Positions 36,801 to 43,449 are shown, counted from the first letter of the stretch. The stretch is DNA of 64,000 bases from Hyposmocoma kahamanoa (GCF_003589595.1 NW_020653711.1:4281786-4345785), one strand, 5' to 3'. Numbers and translations are program-made. Notes: a model not told the origin generated them from the sequence alone.

Positions 36801-39045
36801 CAGCTTCGGCACGTATCTGGAAAATAGGGAGGGTGCCGTACGTGCACCTGGGGCGGCTCACCTAAGGCACTAGCCTTACAGAGAACCGGATGAAGTCCGT
36901 GCAAACGTGCTGGTCCGGGGTTAGGACCTTAGTTAGGTGGTCCCTGTCCGAGTTCACTTGCACAGGTCTTGGGGCTCTTCTCGTATACTCTAAGGGTCGG
37001 TAGGGAACACTATAATCAAAACTGATGTAGAAACATAAAGGGCTGTATATTCTAGCTAAGTATGGCTTCAGTGTTGCATTTTATGTTCAGTAATATTCTT
37101 CTTTGACTTAGGAGAGTTGAAATAATATAAGGTGGAAATCCATAACATGTCACATCACTATACAGGCTTGGCGTCTAGGGAGCGAAACTAGTTTGTTTCA
37201 GTGGTGGTCAAAAGGATAAGAAAATTAGCTGACTTGCGGTCTCTTATTGGTTTCTCATACCCGCCATATTACCAACGATCGATCGAGCTGTTATTCCGGA
37301 ACAGTAACTATGGAGCATTTTGTCTTTTGCAAACAAACTTGAAACGTTCTATAAAACAAATGTGGAGCATTATTAATATCACGATTTAATCCCACAGCTA
37401 TTTGCTATTAATCAAGAACGCTATCTTCAGTGTTTATCAATATAGTAACGGCGTTATTAATGTGTGCTGTTTATTAGCAAAATTGCTGCTCTGTTTATGA
37501 TTGTGGAATATTCTCGTTGTTGTGGAATATTCTAGTGTTGTATACAAAGGCTAGTATAGTATTAGTATAATGCCATTATATGAGTTTTATTATTTCTTCA
37601 TCGCAAACTTTCATAGCGTTATTAAGTATAGGAAATGAAACTATTATTTTTGCATATAAATCGGGTTTATTTGTTTTTTAAAACAAACCAACTTTCGGAA
37701 CTGGTTTATAATACAAAATGACGGGACTAACAAGTCGTGTACCTAGTAATGAGCGACACGCCTGTTCATAAGAGTTGCATTGTCACTCAGAACTTTAAAT
37801 CACAAAGATCTGAGGGGCACTGCTAATACGGCGTCGCGCTGAACATTAATTATGTTCCGGTTTTGAACGGTGAAATTACAGGTATATGGAAGTTGTCAAC
37901 TTAAGTTACAGGGTGCAAGTTCTCTGAGTGGCACTGCAACTGTCAAGGATAGACATGTCGCTTATCACCAGGTGCACTATTCGTTTGTGCCGTAGCTTCA
38001 TATCACCAGAAAATTAAATAAAATAGTTTAGAATAAAATAGAAAACATTTATTGCATACTTTTGTCATTGTATACTGTGTTCTGAAATAGAATACCTTTA
38101 ATATACAATGCGACACGATTTATTTTTATTTTCCTAGAAGCGTAATATTCTAGCGTTCATATTTTAAAGTCGCCTTGAGAATCTGGGATCTGTGTAAGTC
38201 ACCACAAGCTTCGTTATGCAAACCGCACGCAGTAAGTTACGTTATAGGGCGTTTCTTTGCAAAAAAATTGAGAACAATGAAAATTGAACATTATGGTAGT
38301 AAAAAAATCATGATTTTTAATAATCTTAATATTACAATTGTTAAAGCGACATCTTAAGTTAGCTGCTGGTAGCTGTAAAAGAAAATGTCTGAGTGAAGAA
38401 AAACTTTCATAGATTTCTCACAGATGGCGCTACGGCAAAAAGTCATTAAAAACCAAAAACAAAGATCTGACCTGTTCCGTGGCTCAGTTGAGTGAGCGTC
38501 AGCCACGGTACGGTGAGGTAGCTGCTTCGAGTGCAGCCGGATCGAAGGTTCAAGTGGAGATTTTTAGATGATTTTAACCCAGATTGTATGTGATATGCGG
38601 TTCAAACGATTATCCGCCACATATCGTGCCTTGTGTGGCCTAACATCTGCATGTAGTATATACATCCCTTGCCATATAGTCCATCCAATGTGCGCTTGGC
38701 CATGTAACTAGGAAGGGAACATTAGAAGAGGAAGGTCATGATGACGTACTCGGATCATACAGAGAATGTTCTTAAAAATACTGGCATAGTGAGAAGAATT
38801 AATAATAAATAAAAAAAGAAAAAGTAATATAAGTGAAGTAAGAGAGGTTAGCTAGGATCACGCAAATTGACGAATCAATAGTGTAGCATGTAATCTTCAT
38901 CACTGCATGGCGGCTGGCATACATGTTATTATAATACAAACTAGATTTAAGTACAATTTGCTATGCATGCTCTCTCTCTCTTTCTCTATATTGTATATAT
39001 AATACACACATTATACATAATATATATATATATATATATATATTT

Positions 39046-39083
<38 letters not shown>

Positions 39084-42000
39084 CTTCCAAAACTAAACTC
39101 AACGATAACCCGAGAACAGGACATTGCCTAGGTTAGTTTAGCCTAAATATTGTATGCAAATTAGCAGTGGCGCGGCTGCAGCGCTACAGTGGCGCCACTG
39201 TAGTGTTTCTATAAGCTTCTAATTTGAAGGCGTCCTTTGTATTTGCTACGATCCTGACACACATAAAGCATCAATTATGATAAAAGCGAATGAATTAATC
39301 TTAGATATTAATTAGTTCAATTTTGTGTTAATTAATTGACTTTTATTCAAAACCCTGTTTGTAAACTTCCCAAAATATAAAGATATTTCTATTGCGAAGT
39401 AATCACATAATTGTTAAGTCACTCCCAAGGTTCAAGAAAATAATTTTGTTAAATTTATTAAAACGAGATTGTTCGGGTCGTCTTCGACGCCTCGTCCGAA
39501 TTGCGTTGATAAATTCGCGATTTTCGTATAATTCACTTGGTTAAAACAAAGCTTTGTAAATATTTTGAATGAAATAATAACAGAGTCAATTATTGATTCT
39601 AAATGTTCATCCGTTATTAACACTCGCAGTTTTGTTTTTATCTCTTATTGAGATCTTAGGTTTTCGCGATTGTTACACATAGAAAAAGAATCTGTTTTTT
39701 TTTCGGATCTAAATCACGTATATTTGTTTTTTCAAAGTTAAATTTAAAAAAAAAATTAGATCCCAAAAAAAGTTTCATTTCCTATATTTAATCTTGTGAC
39801 AAAGGAATTATAATAAAAATTTGTGTCGATCCGCAAGTAAAGGTGTCTTCAAAAGAGGAGGAGTTTCTTAATTCGACTGTATTCCTTTCGGGTGTATGTT
39901 ACGCGGTTTGTGAACCGATTTTGATGATTTTTTTTTGTTGGTAAGACGGTATAAAAATTTGTGTCGATCCGCAAGTAAAGGTGTCTTCAAAAGAGGAGGA
40001 GTTTCTTAATTCGACTGTATTCCTTTCGGGTGTATGTTACGCGGTTTGTGAACCGATTTTGATGATTGTTTTTTGTTGGTAAGACGGTACATCAGTATTT
40101 TTGTTGGAAAGAGGGTACCTCAGCAGCTCGTTAAAAAGTGAAAAGGTAATCTTCAAAAGCAACAATTATAACAAATACCCTTGGCTACAAGTAGACAATA
40201 AAAGATCCCATAAAAAAATTCACTAACGAGGAACGTTACGTGGAAAACGACAATTTGATAATTCGTTATTAAATTACGTTGAAACAAAAAAGCAACACTT
40301 CAACGGTAATTGTATTGTTTTTAAAAACAAGACATAACAACATAAAGTTTTCTAATCCTAGAGTAAATGAAATACCACTACATACACACATAACATACCT
40401 ACATATAACATAGGTATACCTTTGAGTATTGTACAAAGTGTCAAGTACCAGTTTGAGTAGGTACTTAATGTAATCTGTATTAAAATTATAATAATTTAAG
40501 CATTACTTTTATTTAAATTCCTATATCTGTCAAGAAATGTGGAATTTTGAGACTGCTTCTACAAGCGTCTAATTTAGTGGTGGCGGCGCCCAAAGACTGT
40601 GGTCTCTGCCTAACCTATGGAAAAAGGATGTGAAGTGTATGTACGTATCTATACAGAATGAACATAATACATTTACCAAAAATAAATGTTTAAAATTTTT
40701 TAAATTTTTAAGTTTATGTTGTAGGTACTATCTAACCCTTTTTAGATCTGTTTGAACTTAATAAATAATTACGTTCAAACGTGCAAGGGTCCCCCACCCG
40801 CGCTTCAGCATTTTGCTCAGATTATTGTGTTATAATAACAAATGATACAATTCATAAACATTATTGCAACATAAAGGAAAATTCCTTCTATCTAATTCGA
40901 TACGAACCAGCGTCTGTTGCCACACCGGGGCCACCGCTAATACCACTGAGCTACAGACCGAATCAATATAACAATAAGAACGTCATGACATTTAATATAT
41001 ATAATTATAGATAATTTGGTAATTTCACAAGTTCTCTCCCACCCATTACAAGCATTGGGACTAAAGTTTTTTAAACTAAGTAAATAAAATATAATTAATA
41101 ACATTACAACATTGACGTTGTGACATGTAACGAAATATAAAAAACTAAACCATTTAATTCAAATTGTAACGTCATTGCAATACTGCCTAATTTTGCTTGC
41201 AACAATTTAAGTGCCAAAGAACACGATATTCGGCGTCTACTGGAAACTTAACAAAATGCACCATATTTAGCTTCGACTGAAAATTACTTGAACACAAGAG
41301 TAATGGAGTAGCCTTTCTCCTAAATGTTAATTAATTTTCATATATATTATTATGTCGAATTTTGTACAAATTCACTTAAAGAAATAATAAAGAGTTGGGC
41401 AGATACATACATACTAATAAACTAATATTACTACAAATGTGAAAAAGTGTGAAAAAGCGTGTACTATAAGAAATGTACCGATATTCCAACTAAACGTAAA
41501 CTCAAATATCCGTAATTCCGAAAACCGATTTATAATAAAACCGTTACGCTTTCAAGTAATTTTGATGCTTTTGTTTTGTAATATTCCTAAAAAAATACAT
41601 TTGACATTATGAAAATTCGAGCTAACGTTATTTCGGGCAAATGTATTTTCTGACTTCTGATAGGTAATCCCTAGCCGTAAAACGAGTACAACAATGTTTT
41701 GTTAGTTATTGCTAAAATTTAATAAAAAGTCATTTTAAAAATAAGATTATAATCAACACGACTCTATAGTTTCTTTGTTCGAAATATTTCAATCGCTTAT
41801 GGTTCGAACATTTGAAAATGACCAAGAAGTTTATATACGCTTCTTGAAATTGACGTAATGGGTCTCTTTCCATCTTTTGCGCATGCAATGTGTAGAAAAA
41901 GGACAGTTAGCGATTTAATTATTTTGTTTGCTTTTGTAATTTATATTTTCGATTAATTTTATATAAATTAAATACTATACAACTGTACAAAATAACATTT

Positions 42001-43106
42001 TAAAATGATAACTATGATAACACTTTATATTTGTTAAGTGAAAATATGATAGAAAATCCTGTTTATACACTTTACTGTAGTAATTTTTACAAGTTATTAT
42101 TATATATAGTACTGCATAATTGACAACCGCGCTGTCAGTCGAACAAATGAAGACTGCTGCGCGATTGACGCTCTGTATGCGATTTTAACGCCCTATAGGT
42201 GCGGACACTATTTATCGCGAACCCGACGTCCATTTGTTAATAGGTCAATGCAATACAATAACTAATATACATACACCGGCACATTTAGTGGATCACTAGT
42301 AAAAACCCCAAAACAATGCAGTGTTTTTTCAAAAGATTGAATTGTTATTTCATTTTTTTTATTTTAAGGTCTTTTTTAGGTCTAAGTAGAAAATAAAAAA
42401 TTTGTCGATTATCATTTTTTTTTTGTTTTAATTTCTTATTAATAATACGGATTTGTGAAGAGGCTTATGGATGATTTTGCGTTCTAGTAAATTTCGTAAA
42501 TATTACTTGTAAAAGTTTTTTTTTATTAAATTTTGATTTAATCAATACTAAGTGTTACAATATATGGTCCGAAGAAATATATGTAAAACGGCCCTATACA
42601 AAAATAGCGTTGTTGATATGGCACCCAAAATATTTAATAAAATTCCAGACGCAATAAAAAATCTTAGTGGAATGCAATTCAAGCATGTATTAAAACAATT
42701 ATTAATTGACAAATGTTACTATAGCATAGAAGAATATTTCAATGATAGTTTCTTAGAATAGGTAAAAGCTGACAGTTGGGTACCATTTAATTATTAATAT
42801 TTTTAGACTTTTTAATTATTATTAGTTTTTTTGACATTGTATACATTTTTCTTTTATTTTGACATTACATTTTTATTTAATTGACTTCGTATGCCACTTT
42901 ACTACTTACTACTTTGTCTAATTCTTATTTATTTAAATATAAATGTTACTATTTTATATTCTAACTTTTCTATTGTTCTGCTAAATGTGCCGGTGTGTGT
43001 ATATAGTATAACGAAAAATCGCAGCTGAAATTACGAGCGCGCAATTTTACTATTCTTACCTGTCTTGCATATTGTTTTCCGATGCCGTCGGTGCATCCGG
43101 TAACCA
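12498..43106 (-). CDS. HSD17B12: Very-long-chain 3-oxoacyl-CoA reductase / 17-beta-hydroxysteroid dehydrogenase 12-like (SDR), five visible exons
   Basis: Spliced minus-strand gene: 43106-43060, 27929-27854, 27768-27600, 15514-15346, 12827-12498. All junctions are GT/AG and all phases match, giving about 263 residues; the family is about 310, so roughly 50 N-terminal residues (membrane anchor, presumably) lie on an exon I could not find and probably upstream. Visible motifs in order: TGCTDGIG (NADP-binding TGxxxGxG), VLVSRS, NNVG, catalytic Asn in INTNI, Ser in GSGS, YAASK (YxxxK), and a C-terminal KHKNQ fitting the KxKxx ER-retrieval pattern. Family role (established knowledge): NADPH-dependent reduction of 3-ketoacyl-CoA in ER fatty-acid elongation, also steroid substrates; in insects spidey supports cuticular lipid synthesis. 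All catalytic residues are present, so it is likely functional. Orthology to HSD17B12 rather than another SDR27-like paralogue is inference. Confidence 0.92.
12991..13477 (+). mobile_element. Pogo/Tigger-like element remnant with TA duplication
   Basis: Left end GCAATAATACCTCGTTTTGC and right end (reverse complement) CAGTAATATTTCGCTTTACG are similar, and both are flanked by TA (12989-12990, 13478-13479). The subterminal sequence (CGCGTAAAGCGAAAT, AACGCGATTTTGTCC) has the Tigger style. Inside, 13182-13268 encodes a 28-residue peptide, MTLPPKKEGRKSLSL then ETIKVLEKMGSFK, resembling the start of a pogo/CENP-B helix-turn-helix. 487 bp; most of the transposase is missing. It lies in the 2.5-kb intron. 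Confidence 0.5.
13480..14027. other. Intronic AT-rich sequence with GAGGGAATGA repeats
   Basis: GAGGGAATGA occurs three times (near 13602, 13774, 13984), two with a following AC. Probably the host element into which the family D MITE inserted; otherwise unrecognised. Confidence 0.35.
14028..14255 (+). mobile_element. Family D hAT-like MITE, copy 1
   Basis: 228 bp, starting CATTGACTTACAATTATATG and ending with the inverse (ATTTGTAAGTCAATG). Perfect 8-bp target duplication TTATTTTT at 14020-14027 and 14256-14263. No ORF of note. An 8-bp duplication fits hAT; the TIR start CATTG is compatible but not diagnostic. Confidence 0.85.
14635..14658. repeat. (TA)n microsatellite
   Basis: Alternating TA run interrupted nowhere in the block. 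Confidence 0.9.
14762..14997 (-). mobile_element. Family B MITE
   Basis: Minus-strand copy with both ends: TACTAAAAAACCGCCCTCGA at the left and TTTTGAAGTCGGTTAAAAAT at the right. About 235 bp; no coding capacity. Confidence 0.7.
15346..15514 (-). CDS. HSD17B12: SDR gene, catalytic exon (Ser and Tyr/Lys)
   Basis: 169 bp. Begins with the G that completes a Trp codon split with the 27600 exon, then EKFLSTTINTNIVSVTYMTK; ends after YAASK in phase 0, donor GTTCGT. Carries the catalytic Asn, Ser and Tyr-x-x-x-Lys. Confidence 0.95.
15795..16110. repeat. GTCGT-rich internally repeated block (MITE-like)
   Basis: GC-richer 315 bp in which GTCGT/ACGAC and CGTCACGATGTA-type motifs recur in both orientations, with GGGAAC-containing boundaries (TGGGAACGCGGCCTAAGG at the right end). 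Looks like a foldback-type MITE; no transposase and no clear target duplication. Confidence 0.4.
16275..16430 (+). CDS. Small ORF: 51-residue predicted single-span membrane peptide
   Basis: ATG at 16275, TAA at 16428-16430. Polar, basic N part (MHIFRPTNLRPSVEQS, TTREAKHVSG), about 19 hydrophobic residues (IFLVVVSLTIVALVLCILC), then a GQRVGK tail. Same layout as the 3.1-4.1 kb ORFs but in the 12-kb intron, opposite strand to the SDR gene. Unrecognised; chance is a live alternative. Confidence 0.2.
   Translation: MHIFRPTNLRPSVEQSTTREAKHVSGIFLVVVSLTIVALVLCILCGQRVGK
16860..17340 (+). mobile_element. Family J dispersed element, copy 1
   Basis: Shares AGTATATAACCGGAAATAGA, AAACTATTCTGCAATATCAT, CAATTGACGG, TCAAATCGACCA, CACACCACCGAATGGAACAG and GATATTATCTTTATTACAAT with 19065-19605 (inverted) and 21160-21385 (partial). 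Noncoding. Confidence 0.6.
17345..18330. other. Intronic AT-rich sequence
   Basis: Nothing firm. A minus-strand frame (17773-18021) includes KYYWYPTIDGLSSKDYLRRF and reads somewhat like protein, but matches no family I know and has no splice or element context. Confidence 0.35.
18335..18580 (-). mobile_element. Family A element
   Basis: Minus-strand copy with AGGACGAACAAGTCATGTGC, GTAATTTCACCAGCACC and GACCTCTTTCACAAGGAGCT; internally shortened. Confidence 0.7.
18760..18987 (-). mobile_element. Family D hAT-like MITE, copy 2
   Basis: 228 bp, inverted relative to copy 1; starts CATTGACTTACAAATAAATG. Perfect 8-bp target duplication TTGGACAA at 18752-18759 and 18988-18995. Confidence 0.87.
19065..19605 (-). 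mobile_element. Family J element, copy 2, with TIR-like ends
   Basis: Left GTTCCGAGCATAGAGTATAT then AACCAGAAATAGAGAC; right, reversed, CTCGGAACCATCGAATACAT then AACCAGAATTAGAGAC. About 35-bp imperfect TIRs, 540 bp total, no ORF. Confidence 0.55.
19610..20560. other. Intronic sequence with a TTAAATCA-rich stretch
   Basis: About 20030-20115 repeats TTAAATCA / GATTTAAAT motifs. No gene recognised. Confidence 0.35.
20565..20655 (-). mobile_element. Family A fragment
   Basis: CTTCACCAGCACCCTTATCC to ATTACTGCTTGGCGGCAAAA; the rest of the element is missing. Confidence 0.6.
20931..21125 (+). pseudogene. LINE reverse-transcriptase fragment
   Basis: Encodes WCVENNMFLNVAKCQFITFT, then YMLRGIHLKRVNIVRDLGVW and FDSKLSF. 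This is the post-palm region of a Jockey-group RT (consensus WxxxNxMxLNxxKCxxITF and VxDLGVxFDSKLSF). It is joined on the right to family J sequence. Short, truncated at both ends. Confidence 0.75.
21160..21385 (+). mobile_element. Family J fragment
   Basis: TTTTACTTCAAATCGACCAG through CACACCACCGAATGGAACAG to GATATTATCTTTATTACAAT, matching the middle of the other copies. Confidence 0.55.
21415..21830 (-). pseudogene. RTE-type LINE C-terminal fragment
   Basis: Minus-strand frames, broken by frameshifts, give RPVLLYG, then SLKVAP-like remains, YKGKGSPKKRWMDCAKDDM and, one frame over, GEWKKNTYIADPTSRGIRTG. The G(R/K)GxPKKRWMDCxKDDM and EWKKxTxxADPT blocks are hallmarks of an insect RTE-like element C terminus. 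Dead copy. Confidence 0.8.
21840..22340. other. Intronic AT-rich sequence
   Basis: No gene or clear repeat; a short TTTTTTTATGATATCA scrap near 21885 may be family A. Confidence 0.35.
22345..22572 (+). mobile_element. Family B MITE
   Basis: TTTTTAACCGCCTTCAAAAA to GATGAATGACTTTTGAGGTA, with the TTGTTGGAAAGAGGGTACCT core. About 225 bp. Confidence 0.72.
22735..22985 (+). mobile_element. Family A element
   Basis: AGAGCTCCTTGTGAAAGAGT to GACTTGTTCGTCCTGTCACT, then TATAAAAAATAGAATAA. Confidence 0.75.
23443..23690 (-). pseudogene. Possible LINE ORF fragment
   Basis: Minus-strand frame with AQRALVYLNSKKIRSNEEVY, RVYPTRDTRTSLCKFSQKV. The YxTRDxxxL pattern resembles the C-terminal domain of CR1/Jockey-like RTs. 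Short and unsupported by flanking domains. Confidence 0.35.
23850..24318 (-). mobile_element. Family B MITE with a 165-bp internal insertion
   Basis: Left part ACTAAAAAAACCGACCTCAA to CCCCTAGTTCGCCAC, right part CCACCCTTAGAGGTGGATGA to TTTTGAAGTCGGTTAAAAAT. Between them is an extra segment (GGACTTGACACAGGAGATAA, GAAAAACGCCTTGAATTG, ATTTAGGCGCTATTT). The same extra segment sits at the same site in the copy at 28210-28655. Confidence 0.7.
24697..24975 (-). mobile_element. Family B MITE
   Basis: AGTACTAAAAAACCGACTTC to TTTTTTGAATTCGGTTAAAA. Contains a poly-T interruption near 24767. Confidence 0.7.
25305..25535 (+). mobile_element. Family B MITE
   Basis: TTTCTCAATTCGTCTTTTTT through TTGTTGGAAAGAGGGTACCT and CTTTAAGGGTGGTAAATTAG to a degraded right end near 25535. 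Confidence 0.65.
25825..26110 (-). mobile_element. Family A element
   Basis: TATGATATCATGTGACGGGA through GCAGTCCCACTCAGAATTTT and GTAATTTCACTAGCACCC to TACAGGGAGCTCTACTACTA. Confidence 0.75.
26300..26585 (+). mobile_element. Family D hAT-like MITE, copy 3 (longer form)
   Basis: 286 bp with the same termini as copies 1 and 2, plus about 58 bp of extra internal sequence (CAAGCAAAATTAGACAG and TTCCTTGACATGTCACTACG). Perfect 8-bp target duplication AAGGTGGC at 26292-26299 and 26586-26593. Confidence 0.87.
27121..27520. mobile_element. PIF/Harbinger-like MITE, 400 bp
   Basis: 16-bp perfect TIRs GGGCGTGTTCAAATTA at both ends, flanked by TTA on each side (27118-27120, 27521-27523). TTA duplication plus a GGGCGTGTTCAAA-type terminus fits the Tourist/PIF-Harbinger group. 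The interior is GC-rich with CAG/CTG runs. The right end is only 79 bp from the coding exon at 27600, inside the intron that follows it. Confidence 0.82.
27600..27768 (-). CDS. HSD17B12: SDR gene, NNVG exon
   Basis: 169 bp; acceptor TTTCAG before AAAAAGATTTC, donor GTGAGT. Encodes KDFKVSTKIVRVDFSDGENI, then a helix region and TLVNNVGVSYVYPEYFLDIP. NNVG is the structural SDR motif; YPEYFLD is typical of the HSD17B12 family. Ends with two bases of a split Trp codon. Confidence 0.95.
27854..27929 (-). CDS. HSD17B12: SDR gene, short exon (beta2/alpha C region)
   Basis: 76 bp; acceptor TGTTACAG, donor GTAAGT. Encodes LASRGCDIVLVSRSLDKLKA then TAEEI. The VSRS motif sets NADP(H) preference in this family. 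Separated from the next exon by an intron of only 85 bp. Confidence 0.94.
28210..28655 (-). mobile_element. Family B MITE with the same internal insertion as 23850-24318
   Basis: ACTACAAAAAACCGACCTCA, then GGACTTGACACTGGAGATAA, GAAAAACGCCTTGAATTGGA, ATTTAGGCACTATTTTAAAA, CCGCCCTTAGAGGAGGATGA, to CTCCTCCTTTTTTGAAGTCG. Confidence 0.72.
28995..29225 (-). mobile_element. Family A element, internally deleted
   Basis: TTTTTACAATATCAAGTGAC through GAAGATCTGAGGGGCACTAC and TTGCTGCTTGGCGGCAGAAA to CTTTCACAAGGAGCTCTACT. Confidence 0.72.
29584..29830 (+). mobile_element. Family H element, copy 2
   Basis: AGCGCCCAGTTACCACGCCT through ACATTAATGGCGAATCTG to GCGGTGAGCGCGATGGAATT. Very GC-rich right third. 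Confidence 0.6.
29985..30420. repeat. Dispersed TGCAGTAA / TACTGCA motifs
   Basis: Repeated phrases CCTCCTAAC(TA/CA) plus GCAGTAAGTA (near 29995 and 30258) and TACTGCA-type units. The same motif class recurs at 35733-36140 on the far side of the LINE, so the LINE may have landed in one repetitive element. Confidence 0.35.
30425..31640. other. Intronic AT-rich sequence
   Basis: No gene. GAGTTCGAGTCC near 30653 resembles a Pol III box B, but the surroundings do not form a convincing SINE head. Confidence 0.35.
32272..33558 (+). pseudogene. LINE endonuclease and start of RT
   Basis: ATG at 32272 (MTAQHKNADRS). An exo/endo/phosphatase-type endonuclease follows: FANIRG with its Asn, LTETQ with the metal-binding Glu, GVCVYIRSD, GDFNAHHESW (Asp-x-Asn catalytic pair) and GSSDHCLV (Ser-Asp-His). 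All expected active-site residues are visible. After a linker (RPWFNREC) the frame ends at 33556-33558. The continuation into RT is in the next frame from about 33540, so one base was gained or two lost. Function in an intact element: nicking the target DNA to prime reverse transcription. Confidence 0.9.
33518..35173 (+). pseudogene. LINE reverse transcriptase and C-terminal domain, one in-frame stop
   Basis: RT motifs in order: VRKAYGPDGIPP, NVQPIPKKGD then NYRPIAVTSV, DRQYGFRPNRSTGDVLAYL, SLDIAKAFDRVWH, GVPQGSVLSPTLFLLHINDL and the catalytic YADD (in CYADDSTVHG). TGA at 34451-34453 interrupts the frame where relatives have Trp before the FNxxKTQ block. It then reopens with VEFNAKKTQVCAFS and runs through LNKVHRFFTPELRYLLYKAQ to FGNSFLCRTIKLWNQLPAHV, the usual C-terminal block, and stops at 35171-35173. 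Apart from the stop and the upstream frameshift it is well preserved, so a fairly recent insertion. Confidence 0.9.
35300..35732. other. Intronic AT-rich sequence right of the LINE
   Basis: No gene or repeat family recognised. Confidence 0.35.
35733..35915. repeat. 73-bp tandem repeat, about 2.5 units
   Basis: TAGATTTTGTAAAACATAAA recurs at 35784 and 35857, period 73 bp; each unit begins with a variant of GTGCAGTAACTGTTAGATAC. Confidence 0.7.
36262..37010. other. GC-rich island of unknown origin
   Basis: About 750 bp, clearly GC-rich and CpG-rich between AT-rich flanks. It holds a diverged direct repeat (GGGAAGTGAGCGTG at about 36672 and 36783, period 111 bp). No frame encodes a known domain; a minus-strand frame (36602-36904) repeats a HAHFP motif because of the direct repeat. 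Candidates: 5' region of a retroelement, a Helitron piece, or a CpG island. Not resolved. Confidence 0.4.
37015..37710. other. Intronic AT-rich sequence
   Basis: Nothing recognised. Confidence 0.35.
37712..37990. mobile_element. Two family A fragments in inverted orientation
   Basis: Minus-strand family A from AAATGACGGGACTAACAAGT to GATCTGAGGGGCACTGC, then plus-strand family A from GTTCCGGTTTTGAACGGTGA to CACCAGGTGCACTATTCG. A foldback rearrangement or two adjacent insertions. Confidence 0.65.
38470..38820 (+). mobile_element. tRNA-derived SINE (second type)
   Basis: Box A-like GTGGCTCAGTTGAGTGAGCG, box B-like GAAGGTTCAAGTGG about 60 bp on, a conserved body (ATCCGCCACATATCG, CCATCCAATGTGCGC), and an AATAATAAATAAAAAAAG tail. 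The architecture is that of a tRNA-derived SINE; the source tRNA is not identified. Confidence 0.65.
38965..39082. repeat. (CT)n and long (AT)n microsatellite
   Basis: A CTCTCTCTCT run, then an (AT)n tract of about 70 bp with one TTTTGT interruption; cruciform-prone. Confidence 0.9.
39645..39745 (-). repeat. Dispersed repeat (family F), copy 1
   Basis: TTAGGTTTTCGCGATTGTTA to CACGTATATTTGTTTTTTCA; inverted relative to the copies at 60110-60295 and 61985-62125. Confidence 0.55.
39813..40130 (+). mobile_element. Family B fragment with a 138-bp tandem duplication
   Basis: ATAAAAATTTGTGTCGATCC starts at 39813 and again at 39951. The two 138-bp units are nearly identical (differing in the T-run after TTGATGATT). 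A TTGTTGGAAAGAGGGTACCT core follows. Confidence 0.75.
40135..40775. other. Intronic AT-rich sequence
   Basis: Nothing recognised. Confidence 0.35.
40780..40965 (-). mobile_element. tRNA-like SINE (third type)
   Basis: On the minus strand from 40965: GGTCTGTAGCTCAGTGGTAT (box A) and GACGCTGGTTCGTATCG (box B), then an AT-rich body. The T-arm does not pair and the acceptor ends do not match, so it is not a working tRNA gene. Confidence 0.55.
41105..41335 (+). mobile_element. Long-form family D-related fragment
   Basis: Shares GACATGTAA, GTCATTGCAATACTGCC, TAATTTTGCTTGCAACAATT, TCTACTGGAAACTTA, AAATGCACCATAT and TACTTGAACACA with 53860-54060. No TIRs remain here. Confidence 0.55.
41340..42110. 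other. Intronic AT-rich sequence
   Basis: Nothing recognised. Confidence 0.35.
42112..42252 (-). mobile_element. Family D half copy
   Basis: CTGTCAGTCGAACAAATGAA to CGAACCCGACGTCCATTTGT and GTCAATG; only the right half of the inverted form remains. Confidence 0.65.
42552..42761 (+). pseudogene. LINE reverse-transcriptase C-terminal fragment with 3' UTR
   Basis: Encodes YMVRRNICKTALYKNSVVDM, then APKIFNKIPDAIKNLSGMQF and KHVLKQLLIDKCYYSIEEYF; stop at 42759-42761. The KIFNKIPDxIK and YYSIEEYF blocks end many lepidopteran Jockey-group ORF2 proteins. The T-rich 3' region to about 43010 contains CTAAATGTGCCGGTGTGT, shared with about 668-690. Confidence 0.75.
43060..43106 (-). CDS. HSD17B12: SDR gene, Rossmann glycine-motif exon (47 bp)
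   Basis: Acceptor GTTTCAG, donor GTAAGA. Encodes VVTGCTDGIGKQYARQ, whose first Val codon is split with a missing upstream exon. TGxxDGIGKxYA is the HSD17B12-type NADP-binding motif. The microexon lies 15.1 kb upstream of the next exon, too short for ORF calling. Confidence 0.93.
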
Positions 43107-43271
43107 CTGAAACAAAACAAGATCAAAATTATAATTCCTGTTTGTGCACGTTATTATGAACTCATTATACGTTCCACCGCTGGGCATGGTTCTAAGGAGT
43201 GTTTAGGCCATAGTCACGCTGAAACAATGCGAGTTCGGGGCAATTTTTTACCAGTAATTATGCATTAAGAA

Positions 43272-43440
43272 TAAGAAGATTAAGAACATAGACGATCTCG
43301 GTGATTCAACCGTTTCCACCGTGGGCGTTGGATGAGGAGGTTCCGGGTTCGATTCCCGGTAGGTCCAATTTGAGAAATAATTTTTTGTAAATTGGTTATT
43401 GTCTGGGTGTTCTAGGTAGTACAAACTTATCATCATAGTT
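43272..43440 (+). mobile_element. tRNA-derived SINE (fourth type)
   Basis: Box B GGTTCGATTCCCGG preceded by a tRNA-like ACCGTTTCCACCGTGGGCGT region; body GGTCCAATTTGAGAAATAA and TGTAAATTGGTTATTGTCTG. Related halves at 54225-54590. Confidence 0.65.
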
Positions 43441-43449
43441 AAAAAACCC

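Noticed and set aside
36602..36904. 100-codon minus ORF with two HAHFP motifs
   Set aside because: The repeated motif is explained by the 111-bp DNA repeat; no other sign of coding.
39813..40088. CRISPR-like or satellite array
   Set aside because: Only two units with no spacers; a simple tandem duplication of a MITE part in a eukaryotic genome.
40895..40965. Possible tRNA gene (minus strand, GGTCTGTAGCTCAGTGG)
   Set aside because: T-arm and acceptor stem do not pair; an AT-rich body follows, so SINE.
43300..43370. Possible tRNA gene with GGTTCGATTCCCGG
   Set aside because: Good box B but poor cloverleaf; the same unit recurs near 54.3 kb, so SINE.
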